Positions 16,705 to 25,582 are shown, numbered from the stretch's first letter. The stretch is 64,000 nt of DNA from UBA6059 sp964351595 (GCA_964351595.1 CAYGOT010000019.1:5610-69609); one strand, 5' to 3'. Program-made: numbers and translations. The notes: generated by a model from the letters alone, not told the origin.

Positions 16705-19700
16705 ATGCTAAAACAACTTTACACCCTGCTTTTCATATCAACTTCGCTGACAGTGCTAGGTCAGCAATCTCCACTGATCATCTCCCCTTCGCTCAATAGT
16801 GATGGTTCGACCATAGCCTTTTCCTACCAGGGCGATATCTGGACCGCTGATGTGGATGGGGGCAATGCCATAAGATTGACCATACATGAGGGCTATGAGA
16901 CATTTCCTCAATGGAGTGCAGATGATACTCAGATTGCTTTCTCGAGTGACCGCTATGGCAACCATGATATTTTCACCATGTCTGCCTTAGGCGGTACCCC
17001 GAATCGTCTGACTTATCATTCTGCGGCTGATCATTTGAGTAGCTGGTCGGCTGACGGTCAGATTATATTTGGTACACGCCGACTGTATGCCCAGGTGGAG
17101 CGCGAGTGGGAGGTTTACAGCGCTAGCCCAGCTGGTGGCACTCCAGTGAGAGCGATGGATGCACTGGGTTTTGATGCGGTATATTCTCCTGATGGCAGCA
17201 TGATCGCCTTTGTCCGCGGCACATGCAGGACTGCCCGGGAGGCATACCAAGGCCCAGCCAATCGTAATGTATGGTTGTATCACATCGCCACTAATGAGTA
17301 CACTCAGGTCACCACTTACGAAGGGAACGACTTTGGTCCGGCATGGAAGGACAATAGCGCGTTGCTCTTCATTAGCTCAGAAAGCGGCAAGTACAACATA
17401 CACGAGGCAGTCCTGTCTACCGACAAAAAGAGTGTCGCATCGACCAGGCAGATTACTGATGAGACTGACTTTGGGGTAATGTCATTTGGCGCTAGCCGCA
17501 ATGGTCAAAAGATCGTTTTCAATACCTTGAACAAGCTGGCAGTCATAGAGTTGGCCTCTGGTTCTGTCACTGAAATCGACTTGGAACTAGGCTCGGACTA
17601 CCGATTTGATCCGATCGTAAAGAAGACGATTAATAATAATATGGACAGCTATTCCATTTCGCCTAACGGGAAATATGCTGCCTACATCACGCGCGGTGAG
17701 GTCTTTGTGACCCCCACAGACAAAGAGATTACCCGCACCCGGCGGATCACAGCAACATCCGGACGTGAGTTGATGGTCGCATGGCTCAATGATTCCGTTT
17801 TGGTTTATAGTTCCGATCAAGATGGTCAGTATGATTTATTTGCGGTAGCGAGTGCCGACATTACCGAGTCTAATCTTTTCAAGACGCTCAAGCTAGACCA
17901 TACGAGAATCACCAATACCGCTGAAGATGAAATGTCTTTTCATATATCTCCGGATGCTCAACAAATCGCAATGCTTCGTGATCGTGGAGTATTGGTAGTA
18001 GCCTCTATTTCTGGTAAGGGAGCACTCTCCAATGAGAAGAAACTGCTTGAAGGATGGAGTACACCTTCGGGGATCAGCTGGTCACCCGACAGCAAGTGGC
18101 TGGCCTACTCACTCGCAGACCTTGACTTCAATGAGGAAGTGTATATCCATCGAGCCGATAATGGGCTGTCGCCAATCAATGTAAGCATGCATCCAAGATC
18201 TGATGAAGCACCATTTTGGAGCCCTGACGGCAGTAAGCTGGGGTTTGTGTCGATTAGAAACAATGGAGACTATGACGTATGGTTTGCCTGGCTCAATAAG
18301 GAGGACTGGGAGCGTACTCAGGAAGAATGGAAACGATCCGGTGAGGAGGAGGACGATACCGAAGTGGATACTGATGTAGTCGTAAAAGTGGATACTGATG
18401 GTATCTATGAGCGGCTCACTCAGGTCACTTCCGCACCTGGCAATGAATCAAATATTCGCTTTAGCAAAGATGGCAAAACGCTCTACTACGTCACCGCTGG
18501 AGGAGGCAGACAAGGTATTGAGATTGATGAGAATCTATACAGCATTAAATGGGATGGTAAGGAGAATAAAGAGCTGTTGGGAGGAGATCAATCTCCTGAA
18601 GACCTGGTGCTAAGTGAGGACGGCAAGTCCCTATTTGCATTGACCAAAGGTGGCAAGTTGGTGAAAGTAGACATAAAAGCTGCCAAGTCGGAGACCCTGT
18701 CTGCTACCGCAAAAATGGAGGTAGACGTCATGGGCGAGCGCGACCAGATGTTCGAAGAGGCATGGCGCACCTTGGATAAAGGCTTTTATGACCCCAGTTT
18801 TCATGGACAGGATTTTGATGCTTTGAAGGCGCTGTATAAACCAATTGCATTAAGCGCGAGTACGCAGGAAGATTTCCAGGAGGTATTTAACCTCATGCTT
18901 GGTCAGCTCAATGCCAGCCATATGGGCATGTATCGTGTTGCAAATCCAAAAGAGACCCAGGAGGATAAGACAGGATTGATAGGTGCAGAACTGAAGCCAA
19001 CGGATGATGGGGTTGAAGTGACCGCCATCGTTCCTGAAAGTCCGGCGGACAAGGCGGCAAGTAAACTAATGGTCGGTGACAAAATCATTGCAATAGGATC
19101 AGATGCAATAGATAGTAATACAAACTTCTATAGCCTGATGATTGACAAAGCCAATGCGCCGCTACTCCTAACGGTCAGAAATGCGGCTGGCGCCCGCCGG
19201 GAAGTGGTCATTTGGCCGGTAACGGACTTGAGAACTGAGCTATATAATTCCTGGGTGAAGGAGCGCAGACGCCTGACAGATGAGTATTCCAATGGTCAGT
19301 TGGGGTACCTGCATATCCAGGGCATGAACTGGACAAGCTTCGAGCGATTCGAGCGGGAGTTGATGGCGGCTGGTTACGGTAAAAAAGGTATCGTCATCGA
19401 TGTGCGCTACAATGGCGGAGGATGGACATCCGACTATCTAATGACCGTATTGAGTGCAAGACAGCACGCCTATACTGTCCCCCGTGGAGCAACAGATAAC
19501 CTTGAGGCGAACCACCTGAGTTATAAAGAAAAGTACCCGTTCGGGGAGCGGTACCCACTGGCCGCATGGACCAAGCCAGCAGTCACTATCTGTAATGAGA
19601 GTAGCTACTCCAATGCGGAGATTTTCTCTCATGCCTTCAAGACTTTGGATCGTGGCACTCTAGTTGGTAAGGCAACTTTCGGAGCGGTAATCTCCACTGG

Positions 19701-19899
19701 TGGACGTACGCTAATAGATGGTGCGCTCATCAGGCTTCCTTTCCGTGCCTGGTACGTCAAGGCTACTGAGGAAAATATGGAGCTTGGGCCTGCGGTACCT
19801 GATGTATTCGTTGAGAACCCCCCGGCTTATAAAGCTACTGGTGTAGATCCACAGTTGGAAAAGTCAGTGGAGGTGCTGCTTGGGGAGATGGAGAATTAG
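16705..19899 (+). CDS. Tricorn-type S41 family serine protease, exported
   Basis: This 1064-residue protein has a signal peptide (1-19, ending VLGQ), then a long beta-propeller region with repeated PD40/WD40-like strands (for example FPQWSADDTQIAFSSDRYGN and ISWSPDSKWLAYS) to about residue 640. A helical tricorn C1-like domain, a PDZ domain (about 755-840) and an S41 catalytic domain with VIDVRYNGGGWTSDY follow. The nucleophile is Ser969 in SSYSNAEIF. Tricorn-like proteases degrade peptides into small fragments; here the signal peptide places it in the periplasm. The acidic linker near residue 540 (GEEEDDTEVDTD) joins propeller modules. It is monocistronic, with a perfect palindrome 45 bp after the stop. 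Confidence 0.92.
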   Translation: MLKQLYTLLFISTSLTVLGQQSPLIISPSLNSDGSTIAFSYQGDIWTADVDGGNAIRLTIHEGYETFPQWSADDTQIAFSSDRYGNHDIFTMSALGGTPNRLTYHSAADHLSSWSADGQIIFGTRRLYAQVEREWEVYSASPAGGTPVRAMDALGFDAVYSPDGSMIAFVRGTCRTAREAYQGPANRNVWLYHIATNEYTQVTTYEGNDFGPAWKDNSALLFISSESGKYNIHEAVLSTDKKSVASTRQITDETDFGVMSFGASRNGQKIVFNTLNKLAVIELASGSVTEIDLELGSDYRFDPIVKKTINNNMDSYSISPNGKYAAYITRGEVFVTPTDKEITRTRRITATSGRELMVAWLNDSVLVYSSDQDGQYDLFAVASADITESNLFKTLKLDHTRITNTAEDEMSFHISPDAQQIAMLRDRGVLVVASISGKGALSNEKKLLEGWSTPSGISWSPDSKWLAYSLADLDFNEEVYIHRADNGLSPINVSMHPRSDEAPFWSPDGSKLGFVSIRNNGDYDVWFAWLNKEDWERTQEEWKRSGEEEDDTEVDTDVVVKVDTDGIYERLTQVTSAPGNESNIRFSKDGKTLYYVTAGGGRQGIEIDENLYSIKWDGKENKELLGGDQSPEDLVLSEDGKSLFALTKGGKLVKVDIKAAKSETLSATAKMEVDVMGERDQMFEEAWRTLDKGFYDPSFHGQDFDALKALYKPIALSASTQEDFQEVFNLMLGQLNASHMGMYRVANPKETQEDKTGLIGAELKPTDDGVEVTAIVPESPADKAASKLMVGDKIIAIGSDAIDSNTNFYSLMIDKANAPLLLTVRNAAGARREVVIWPVTDLRTELYNSWVKERRRLTDEYSNGQLGYLHIQGMNWTSFERFERELMAAGYGKKGIVIDVRYNGGGWTSDYLMTVLSARQHAYTVPRGATDNLEANHLSYKEKYPFGERYPLAAWTKPAVTICNESSYSNAEIFSHAFKTLDRGTLVGKATFGAVISTGGRTLIDGALIRLPFRAWYVKATEENMELGPAVPDVFVENPPAYKATGVDPQLEKSVEVLLGEMEN

Positions 19900-19944
19900 A
19901 TGAGAGATTACAACTGAGAGATGTGAACTGATATTAGTCTCAGC

Positions 19945-19977
19945 AGACCTACGAAGTTTCGAAAACTTCGTAGGTCT
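19945..19977. repeat. 33-bp perfect palindrome
   Basis: The arms AGACCTACGAAGTTT (19945-19959) and AAACTTCGTAGGTCT (19963-19977) pair perfectly over 15 bp around a 3-nt loop. It lies 45 bp after the S41 protease stop and has no T-run beyond TCTTGATG, so it looks more like a dispersed palindromic repeat than a classical intrinsic terminator, though it could stop or protect the transcript end. Confidence 0.8.
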
Positions 19978-20101
19978 TGATGAAAAGTTGAATTAATTGA
20001 AGAATCAAACTTCTTCCTGCGATTTCGAACCCTTTTATCTTATCAGTTTAACTAACTACTTAGTTATTACTATATTGTTAGCTCACTAACCGACCGTTGA
20101 C

Positions 20102-20632
20102 ATGGAAAAGGGACTCTACGAAAAAACAGGACACACGCTTGAGCACTGGATCAAGGTGGTCAAAGCAAATGGGCTAGAGAAGCATAAGGCCATCATGGAT
20201 CATTTGAAATCCGAACATGGATTTACCCATGGCTTTGCCAATTTTGTGGCGCTCAAGTCACGAGAAGCCGACGCTGGATCTATCGAGGACAATACCTTGC
20301 TGGACAATCAGTACAAAGGCAAGGAGGTGCTGAAGCCGATCTATGATCAACTGCTAGCCGAGATTGAGAAGTTCGGGTCAGACATTACCATCACTCCAAA
20401 AAAGGATAGTGTCAGCCTTATCAGGAAAAGGCAGTTTGCTTTGATCAAGCCCGCTACGAAGACGAGAATCGACTTAGGTCTTAAAATCAAAGACAAGCCT
20501 AATGAGGGACGCTTAGAAGGTTCCGGGCCGTTTGGTACAATGTGCACTCATAGAGTAAGAATTGAGCAACTTGAAGACTTAGATGCAGAAGTGATTGGTT
20601 GGCTCAGGGAAGCCTACGAGCAGTCGGTGTGA
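20102..20632 (+). CDS. DUF4287 / DUF5655 domain protein
   Basis: This 176-residue cytoplasmic protein has an N-terminal DUF4287 segment (EKTGHTLEHWIKVVKANGLEKHKAIMDHLKSEHGFTHGFANFVALKS) and a C-terminal DUF5655 segment with FALIKPATKTRIDLGLKIK and CTHRVRIEQLEDLDAEVIGWLREAY. Such proteins occur widely beside other stress-type small proteins; DUF5655 also occurs C-terminal to some nucleic-acid enzymes. No catalytic residues are established. The start ATG at 20102 is followed directly by the domain, so it is probably correct. Confidence 0.85.
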   Translation: MEKGLYEKTGHTLEHWIKVVKANGLEKHKAIMDHLKSEHGFTHGFANFVALKSREADAGSIEDNTLLDNQYKGKEVLKPIYDQLLAEIEKFGSDITITPKKDSVSLIRKRQFALIKPATKTRIDLGLKIKDKPNEGRLEGSGPFGTMCTHRVRIEQLEDLDAEVIGWLREAYEQSV

Positions 20633-20749
20633 ACACCAACTGGTAGGTACGGGAATTGATTGTGCCTCCTAAGATCATTGAATTCATATTTGGTTGTTAA
20701 ATTCAATATTCTTCATTGACTCGTCCACATCATTTTTTTACATTTCGCG

Positions 20750-21343
20750 ATGTTCGGACTATTCTCAAGTAAGCCAAAGGGCGTCAAATTCGATTATATC
20801 ACCTATGTCACCAAGCTGCAGAAGTACAAGAACGTACTTACCCGGTTTGCTCAAGATGCTGATGACAAGCATGTCATATTGATCTATTTCTTTGATCAGA
20901 CAAAGGAGGAATTGCTTCAACTAGGTACAGCACTGAAAATCAGCATGTCAGAAGATGTAGGACTACTTTCAAGTCCGGGTTATGTGCTGCTCAACGGTCG
21001 GGAGTTGGGAAAACAAGGCCATATCAAAGCCGACCAGGTGATTTTCATGGAAGCACATCCCATTGCTTCGGTGCAGAGAGAAGCTGGTAACTATTTTTTA
21101 GACTCAAACATTGCAAGCATCACCTGTTACGTGGGGCTTGATGAGGCCCTTTTTCAGGTATTTGGCGGTAGCCGCATCTCCAACTTACTTGAGCGAATGG
21201 GGGTAAAAGATGATGAGCCCATCGCCCATACAATGGTAAGCAAGTCCATCGAAAAAGCTCAGGAAAAGCTGGAGAAGGATAATCCCAACGCCAAAGACGT
21301 TCGATCCTCACAGGAGGATTGGCTAGCTGAAAATAGAATTTGA
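20750..21343 (+). CDS. Conserved-looking cytoplasmic protein of unknown function
   Basis: I do not recognise the family. The 197-residue product (start MFGLFSSKPKGVKFDYITYV) has no signal peptide or membrane helix. Its alternating alpha/beta pattern includes a strand-helix unit HVILIYFFDQTKEELLQL and FGGSRISNLLERMGV, and it ends in a charged helical tail (SIEKAQEKLEKDNPNAKDVRSS). Codon use and position resemble the neighbouring genes, and the frame is well supported because no long competing frame exists. It stands alone, 117 bp after the DUF4287 gene in the same orientation. Confidence 0.75.
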   Translation: MFGLFSSKPKGVKFDYITYVTKLQKYKNVLTRFAQDADDKHVILIYFFDQTKEELLQLGTALKISMSEDVGLLSSPGYVLLNGRELGKQGHIKADQVIFMEAHPIASVQREAGNYFLDSNIASITCYVGLDEALFQVFGGSRISNLLERMGVKDDEPIAHTMVSKSIEKAQEKLEKDNPNAKDVRSSQEDWLAENRI

Positions 21344-21411
21344 GACAAGGAACACGGGGTGAAAAAGAATTCCTACCCCGTGTGGTTGCCTTTCAGTGTT
21401 TAGTTAATCAT

Positions 21412-21927
21412 TCATTTTCTGACGGTCACATCATTAAATACCTGGAACCATGCTTTATCCTCTGTAAACTTACTACGCCAACCATTCCAAATAATACGAT
21501 TTGGGTCGGTGTAGGAGATGGTAGCTCTAAAGAACTGATCTCCGATCACGTTTTTAGGACTGATGGCCTGAATGACCTTCTCTTCCTTGTTGAGAAACCA
21601 CTTGTGCTGGCCGTGCAGTGGAAAGTCATGGGCAAAAGATGTGACCAAAAAACAGTCTTCCTTTTCATGATAGTTGAAGAAGTAGGCATAGGTGCGCTGA
21701 TTACCATTGCGGCTATCGACGGTAACAGATTCACACTTAATAAACTGACCATCGAGCCAGTACTCACACGTACGGGTACCATTTTCCTGCCATGTCCGAT
21801 CCGTCCCGGGATAGAGCGTCTCGGTGATCTCCCAACTCCCTATCAGGAAATCAAGATCTTTGATGTCTTGCGCATTCAATGTGAAGCTTGCCACGAAGGC
21901 CAATGTCATTGTCATGATGTTTTTCAT
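21412..21927 (-). CDS. DUF1579-like exported protein
   Basis: This 171-residue protein starts at the ATG 21927 (MKNIMTMTLAFVASFTLNAQ), a clean signal peptide cleaved after NAQ; the open frame extends eight codons further but would bury the signal. The mature part opens with LDFLIGSWEITETLYPGTDRTW, the G-x-W pattern of DUF1579/lipocalin-like proteins, and has FNYHEKEDCF and IIWNGWRSKFTED strands later. It probably binds a small hydrophobic ligand in the periplasm (inference). It lies 92 bp downstream of a membrane AraC regulator on the same strand. Confidence 0.75.
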   Translation of the reverse strand: MKNIMTMTLAFVASFTLNAQDIKDLDFLIGSWEITETLYPGTDRTWQENGTRTCEYWLDGQFIKCESVTVDSRNGNQRTYAYFFNYHEKEDCFLVTSFAHDFPLHGQHKWFLNKEEKVIQAISPKNVIGDQFFRATISYTDPNRIIWNGWRSKFTEDKAWFQVFNDVTVRK

Positions 21928-22019
21928 AATTCTGTTTTTTTGAGTTTGCACCCAAGCTAATCACGACGGTAATGACACGGGTCTCAATACCCGCAAACAG
22001 GTCTCAGTATCCGAATTTC

Positions 22020-23114
22020 CTAGGTATTTTGTGATCGGTACTGCTGTGGGGTGAGGCCGGTATATTGCTTGAATACGCGGTTAAAACTGGCCTTGGAGTT
22101 GAATCCGGCATCTTGCGCCAGGCTGATGATCTTTAGGTGATTGCAATCTGAGCTGACCAGTTTCTGTTTGACTTCTTCCACCCGGTATTCGTTGACATAT
22201 TGGTAGAAATTTTTGCCCAGCTCCTGGTTGATCGTGTCGGAGATGACCCTATCGGAAATGTCGACAGCACGGCTCAGGTCGGCCAGGCTCAGCTCTGCAT
22301 TTCGGTAGAGCCGCTCTGCACGCATATGGTCATTCAGGGTACTGATGATGTGCGATACTTCTTTGACCGCATCATCAGATTCCGGTAGGGGAGGAATGGT
22401 CAGGGTCTCGGCCTGTCGATAGCCGCTGATGCTCAGCCAGTAGAGCAGTACGGCGTAGAGGAGCAGGACGATGGACTTGAAGGTGAGCCAGTCGTCGAGT
22501 CGATGCTCGCCGAGGATGGCGCTGCTGATCACCATGAACACCAGTATGATGGCGAAACTCACCACAGTGATGACGATGACTTGTTTGATCCAACGGAGGT
22601 CGATGGTCTCCATATTGGAAACGCGATCGCTCAATAGCCGCTGGTACTGTGTGATCATCTGGTGGCCGAGATACAGGTAGATCAGGATGGAAATGATCGC
22701 GCCTGACTCCAGCAGCTCGGCAGTCGCATGAAACCAGTAGTAGGGGTGGACTTCACCAAAGACGAGGTGGTAGATGCTGTGCAGATAGTTGAGGATGATG
22801 GGGCTAAAATGCCAGAGGTCCTTCGTGCGAAAGGGAGCCTGTGGCCGGGTCAACGTCTTAACATAGAAGTAGAAGGCCGGGCCTATCCAATACGAAAGCG
22901 AAAACGGCAGCCACGCCAACCAGCGATAGTTATTCCATACGGAGTTGTCCAGCATGTAGGGGGTGAAAGTCAGGCACATGCTTACGATCATCAGGGCCAG
23001 GAAGCGATTGGCGACCCGGTTTTCACCTTTGGCGAGCAGCAGTCCGGCAAAGACCAGCCCATTGGCCACCGCACAGATGGTGACAAGCTGGATAGGGCTG
23101 AGGTCAAACTGCAT
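22020..23114 (-). CDS. AraC-family regulator with an N-terminal multi-pass membrane sensor
   Basis: This 364-residue protein has about seven hydrophobic segments over residues 8-240 (for example IQLVTICAVANGLVFAGLLL and LTFKSIVLLLYAVLLYWLSI) and a C-terminal AraC/XylS double helix-turn-helix (about 270-362). The second HTH signature is ISLAQDAGFNSKASFNRVFKQYTGLTPQQYR. Such membrane-tethered AraC proteins are typical of Bacteroidota and probably respond to a membrane or periplasmic signal. The start ATG at 23114 precedes the first helix directly. The likely nearest target is the DUF1579 gene downstream or its own promoter (inference). One iterated decamer falls in the linker, coding LPESD. Confidence 0.9.
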   Translation of the reverse strand: MQFDLSPIQLVTICAVANGLVFAGLLLAKGENRVANRFLALMIVSMCLTFTPYMLDNSVWNNYRWLAWLPFSLSYWIGPAFYFYVKTLTRPQAPFRTKDLWHFSPIILNYLHSIYHLVFGEVHPYYWFHATAELLESGAIISILIYLYLGHQMITQYQRLLSDRVSNMETIDLRWIKQVIVITVVSFAIILVFMVISSAILGEHRLDDWLTFKSIVLLLYAVLLYWLSISGYRQAETLTIPPLPESDDAVKEVSHIISTLNDHMRAERLYRNAELSLADLSRAVDISDRVISDTINQELGKNFYQYVNEYRVEEVKQKLVSSDCNHLKIISLAQDAGFNSKASFNRVFKQYTGLTPQQYRSQNT

Positions 23115-23214
23115 GCTGTTTATACGGGAGCTGCCGGGGAAAGGGTGGGTAGATTCAGCTTTGTACTACTTTAGTCTTTGACTCTGAGGTCTGTGGATCA
23201 CGGAATTAAGTTCC

Positions 23215-23679
23215 TCAAGGGTTACTCTGAAAGCGACGAAGAATTAAACTATCAAATTCTGCTTGTTCTTCATCAGTATCGGCAATCCACATGTTGTACC
23301 GATACACTCCTGTTGAGTCGAAATAAAGGTCCCTAATATGATTAAGTCGGTAATAAATTGTGTCGTTGAACGGACTTTTTTCAGAAATTTCCAAGCGCTT
23401 ATCATAGAGTTGAACAATTCCAAAAACTTTCTCATCAATAACAGCGGCACTAAAATTATATTGAAAACACTTGAGTTCTTCATTTAATGAGTCTCTCACG
23501 AAGCGTTGTGCAAATTCAACAGTATTCATGTAAGGCCTGTCTTGGGTGGAAGGATTACTTAATTCTCTATTAGGGTTACCAAATGAGTTGTAATAGATTT
23601 TAGATTCGTCACATGGTGACTTGGGGCTGCACCCAATAGTAATAATTATCAAAAGGTTAAGGAGTCTTTGAGAAGTCAT
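23215..23679 (-). CDS. Small putative lipoprotein of unknown function
   Basis: This 154-residue product starts with a lipoprotein-type signal: basic N-region, hydrophobic LLNLLIIITIG and a cysteine in TIGCSPKSP, so the mature protein would begin at Cys17. I recognise no domain in the rest; it contains FNDTIYYRLNHIRDLYFDS and an acidic C-terminus. The DNA is clearly AT-richer than the flanking genes, and the region next to it (23680-24836) is repeat-rich and non-coding, both consistent with accessory DNA. Confidence 0.6.
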   Translation of the reverse strand: MTSQRLLNLLIIITIGCSPKSPCDESKIYYNSFGNPNRELSNPSTQDRPYMNTVEFAQRFVRDSLNEELKCFQYNFSAAVIDEKVFGIVQLYDKRLEISEKSPFNDTIYYRLNHIRDLYFDSTGVYRYNMWIADTDEEQAEFDSLILRRFQSNP

Positions 23680-23742
23680 TCTATGCCAGCTACCTAATTC
23701 ATATCCAATATAATGTTTCCAAATATTCTTTGCTTCACTCGG

Positions 23743-24076
23743 CTCAACGTTACTCTCAGAGAACTCTGAGTCACTAGGAGATTAACTCAGAGTTCCTAAA
23801 CGGTGACGCGGAGGGGGTCCAAAAGGTCACGAACTAAGTTCGGCAACTAATGGCTTATAAGACCTACTAAGTGTCCCGCTCAGTCATTCCGAAGGAATCT
23901 TATGCCTGTTGAAGATTAGCAGGCATTGAAGATCAGGATTGAAAAATCGGATTAGATTTCTTCGCTGCGCTACGAAATGGCTTTCCGAGATGTCTGTCTA
24001 TGTCGATGGGTGGACTCCCAATCAATGTTACAGAGAGTGGGATGGAAAGCTTACGAATCAGCCCCTTACAGATGAC
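23743..24076. repeat. ~335-bp direct repeat, copy A
   Basis: It aligns with 24466-24800 at an offset of 723-724 bp with only scattered substitutions and one 1-bp indel (GGTCACGAACTAAG against GGTCACGAAACTAAG). It contains the 11-bp inverted repeat GAACTCTGAGT...ACTCAGAGTTC (23761-23795) and the hairpin ATTCC-GAA-GGAAT. A frame starting at 23990 (MSVYVDGWTPNQCYREWDGK) closes quickly. Confidence 0.85.
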
Positions 24077-24298
24077 CTACACCCTCGTCCTCGTATGTAA
24101 CGAGGATGCCTTAGGACGGGAGCATTTGTAACGCGAATGACCGGATATTTTTATGGTATGTTGGCTGATCACAATCCAGCTTGCCTTTGTACTGGCCTAA
24201 TTCGCTCCGCTCAGAGTCCCTTGAAGTTGCGTTTGAACGGAGAACAGGCTGAAAACGACACCTCCTTACAAAAAACCATAATTCCGGCTGATCAGTGA

Positions 24299-24443
24299 CA
24301 TCTCCCGTTTCAGGAGTTGCAGCTCCCGTCTACCCTATAATATCTCCCATTTGGAAATAGCATCTCCCGCCTGGGAATCGCAGCTCCCGCTTTGTGAACG
24401 ACAGCTCCCGGGGTATGGATCACAGCTCCCGGGGATTTGGGAC
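24299..24443. repeat. Seven-unit tandem array, period 20-21 bp
   Basis: The core CA(G/T)CTCCCG or a one-to-two-base variant begins at 24299, 24320, 24341, 24361, 24381, 24402 and 24423, giving steps of 21, 21, 20, 20, 21 and 21 bp. The ~12 bp between cores differ but several begin or end so that they could pair with the core (for example CTCCCGTTTCAGGAG). About 21 bp is two turns of B-DNA, so all cores would face the same side of the helix. Confidence 0.8.
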
Positions 24444-24465
24444 TTCTATATGGGTGCTCGCTCCA

Positions 24466-24800
24466 CTCAGAGTTACTCGCGGAGAACTCTGACTCACTAA
24501 GGACATAAATGAGAGTTCCTAAACGGTGACGCGGAGGGGGTCCAAAAGGTCACGAAACTAAGTTGGGCAACTAATGGCTTATAAGACCTACTAAGTGTCC
24601 CGCTCAGTCATTCCGAAGGAATCTTATGCCTGTTGAAGATTAGCAGGCATTGAAGATCAGGGTTGAAAAATCGGATAAGATTTCTTCGCTGCGCTACGAA
24701 ATGACTTTCCGAGATGTCTGTCTATGTCGATGGGTGGACTCCCTATCAATGTTACATAGAGTGGGATGGAAAGCTTACGAATCAGCGCCTTACAGACGAC
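24466..24800. repeat. ~335-bp direct repeat, copy B
   Basis: This is the second copy of 23743-24076, ending 36 bp before the 3' end of the convergent lipoprotein gene. The inverted repeat near its left end is less complete than in copy A (GAACTCT...AGAGTTC). The frame from 24714 (MSVYVDGWTPYQCYIEWDGK) runs on into the antisense of the next gene and is not considered a real gene. Confidence 0.85.
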
Positions 24801-24836
24801 TTTGAGGAGATTAAACTAAGTTCCGCGCTAGTTGGA

Positions 24837-25397
24837 TTACGAGCCTTTTTTTGGCTTGTATATTCTGAAACTACTAAGGAATTCGTCAATTTTCTCTTCC
24901 TCCGGAAGTCGACTTAGACCTGCGAAACTGATAAAGTAAATCCTTTTGTCTTTTAGCAAGAGTTTAGCCTTAATCAGTTTACTGTCTCTCGGATTAGAAG
25001 AGTACAGTTTGTATGTCAAGCTTTTATCGAAATCGTCATCGTTTTCGATTCTATTCACGATCCTTAAATCAGCTAAAGGACTACTCCAGTTTTTTATGGT
25101 TTGATCAAAAAGCTCATCCAAATCCGAATTCTGAATAAATCCCTCAGGGAAGTCAAAGTAAGATGCATGATAGATTTGTTCATTCGCAATTCGATATTGA
25201 AAAATAAATTCGTCAAACTCGGTTTTACCAAGTTGGTGATGTTGAGAAGAGGTGATGGGTTTTCCTGGAAACTTAATGAGGAATTCGCCATTTTTGGAGC
25301 CATATTCCCCTGATTTCATTTTGACCAAATCTGATTCACCACCCCCGCAAGAAATCAAAGTGACAAGTGCTGTAAATTGTATAATGTACTTTATCAT
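24837..25397 (-). CDS. Putative lipoprotein of unknown function
   Basis: This 186-residue product starts at the ATG 25397 (MIKYIIQFTALVTLISCGGG), a typical lipoprotein signal with Cys17 after LIS; the frame is open 11 codons further but that would break the signal. The mature part reads GEFLIKFPGKPITSSQ and later YFISFAGLSRLPEEEKIDEFLSSFR. The strand pattern FPGKP...F...F..SF is seen in small exported proteins annotated as PsbP-like or DUF-type in Bacteroidota, but I cannot assign a family firmly. It is AT-rich and lies between repeat copies B and C. Confidence 0.65.
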   Translation of the reverse strand: MIKYIIQFTALVTLISCGGGESDLVKMKSGEYGSKNGEFLIKFPGKPITSSQHHQLGKTEFDEFIFQYRIANEQIYHASYFDFPEGFIQNSDLDELFDQTIKNWSSPLADLRIVNRIENDDDFDKSLTYKLYSSNPRDSKLIKAKLLLKDKRIYFISFAGLSRLPEEEKIDEFLSSFRIYKPKKGS

Positions 25398-25481
25398 ATT
25401 GCAGTGTTGTTCATAGCTATAGAATAACAAACATAGTGTTTCTTATTCCTTTAGCAAACGGAGTAGAGCGGGTTGCTTACT

Positions 25482-25582
25482 CATTCGCTCCGCTCAGAGT
25501 TACTCACAGAGAACTGTGAATTCCTTACGGGTGCCTTTGAATGAGAGAAATTGAGACGCTGAGGAGGGTAAGTTTGACAAAT
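25482..25582. repeat. Third, partial copy of the 23.7/24.5-kb repeat
   Basis: TCGCTCCGCTCAGAGTTACT, followed by C-A-C-A-GAGAACT, aligns with the left part of copy B (24458-24490), and AATGAGAG...GACGC-GAGGAGGGT aligns with the stretch after it. The rest of the element is missing. It sits 69 bp upstream of the LytTR regulator gene. Confidence 0.55.

Larger units (their letters stand above)
23680..24836. other. 1.16-kb intergenic block of duplicated and tandem repeats
   Basis: No convincing gene was seen in any frame. The block holds two copies of a ~335-bp element (23743-24076 and 24466-24800), a seven-unit ~21-bp array between them (24299-24443), and several small hairpins: ATTCC-GAA-GGAAT and TGCCTG...CAGGCA in each copy, GAACTCTGAGT...ACTCAGAGTTC in copy 1, and one near 24105-24125. 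The 16-mer TTCGCTCCGCTCAGAG occurs at 24201 and again at 25484. Confidence 0.8.

Noticed and set aside
24299..24443. CRISPR array
   Set aside because: The regular spacing is suggestive, but repeats are only ~9 bp, degenerate, with ~12-bp spacers, and no cas gene is present.
24714..24917. 67-codon plus-strand frame inside repeat copy B
   Set aside because: The matching frame in copy A closes early and its downstream half here is the antisense of a lipoprotein gene, so it is not under coding constraint.
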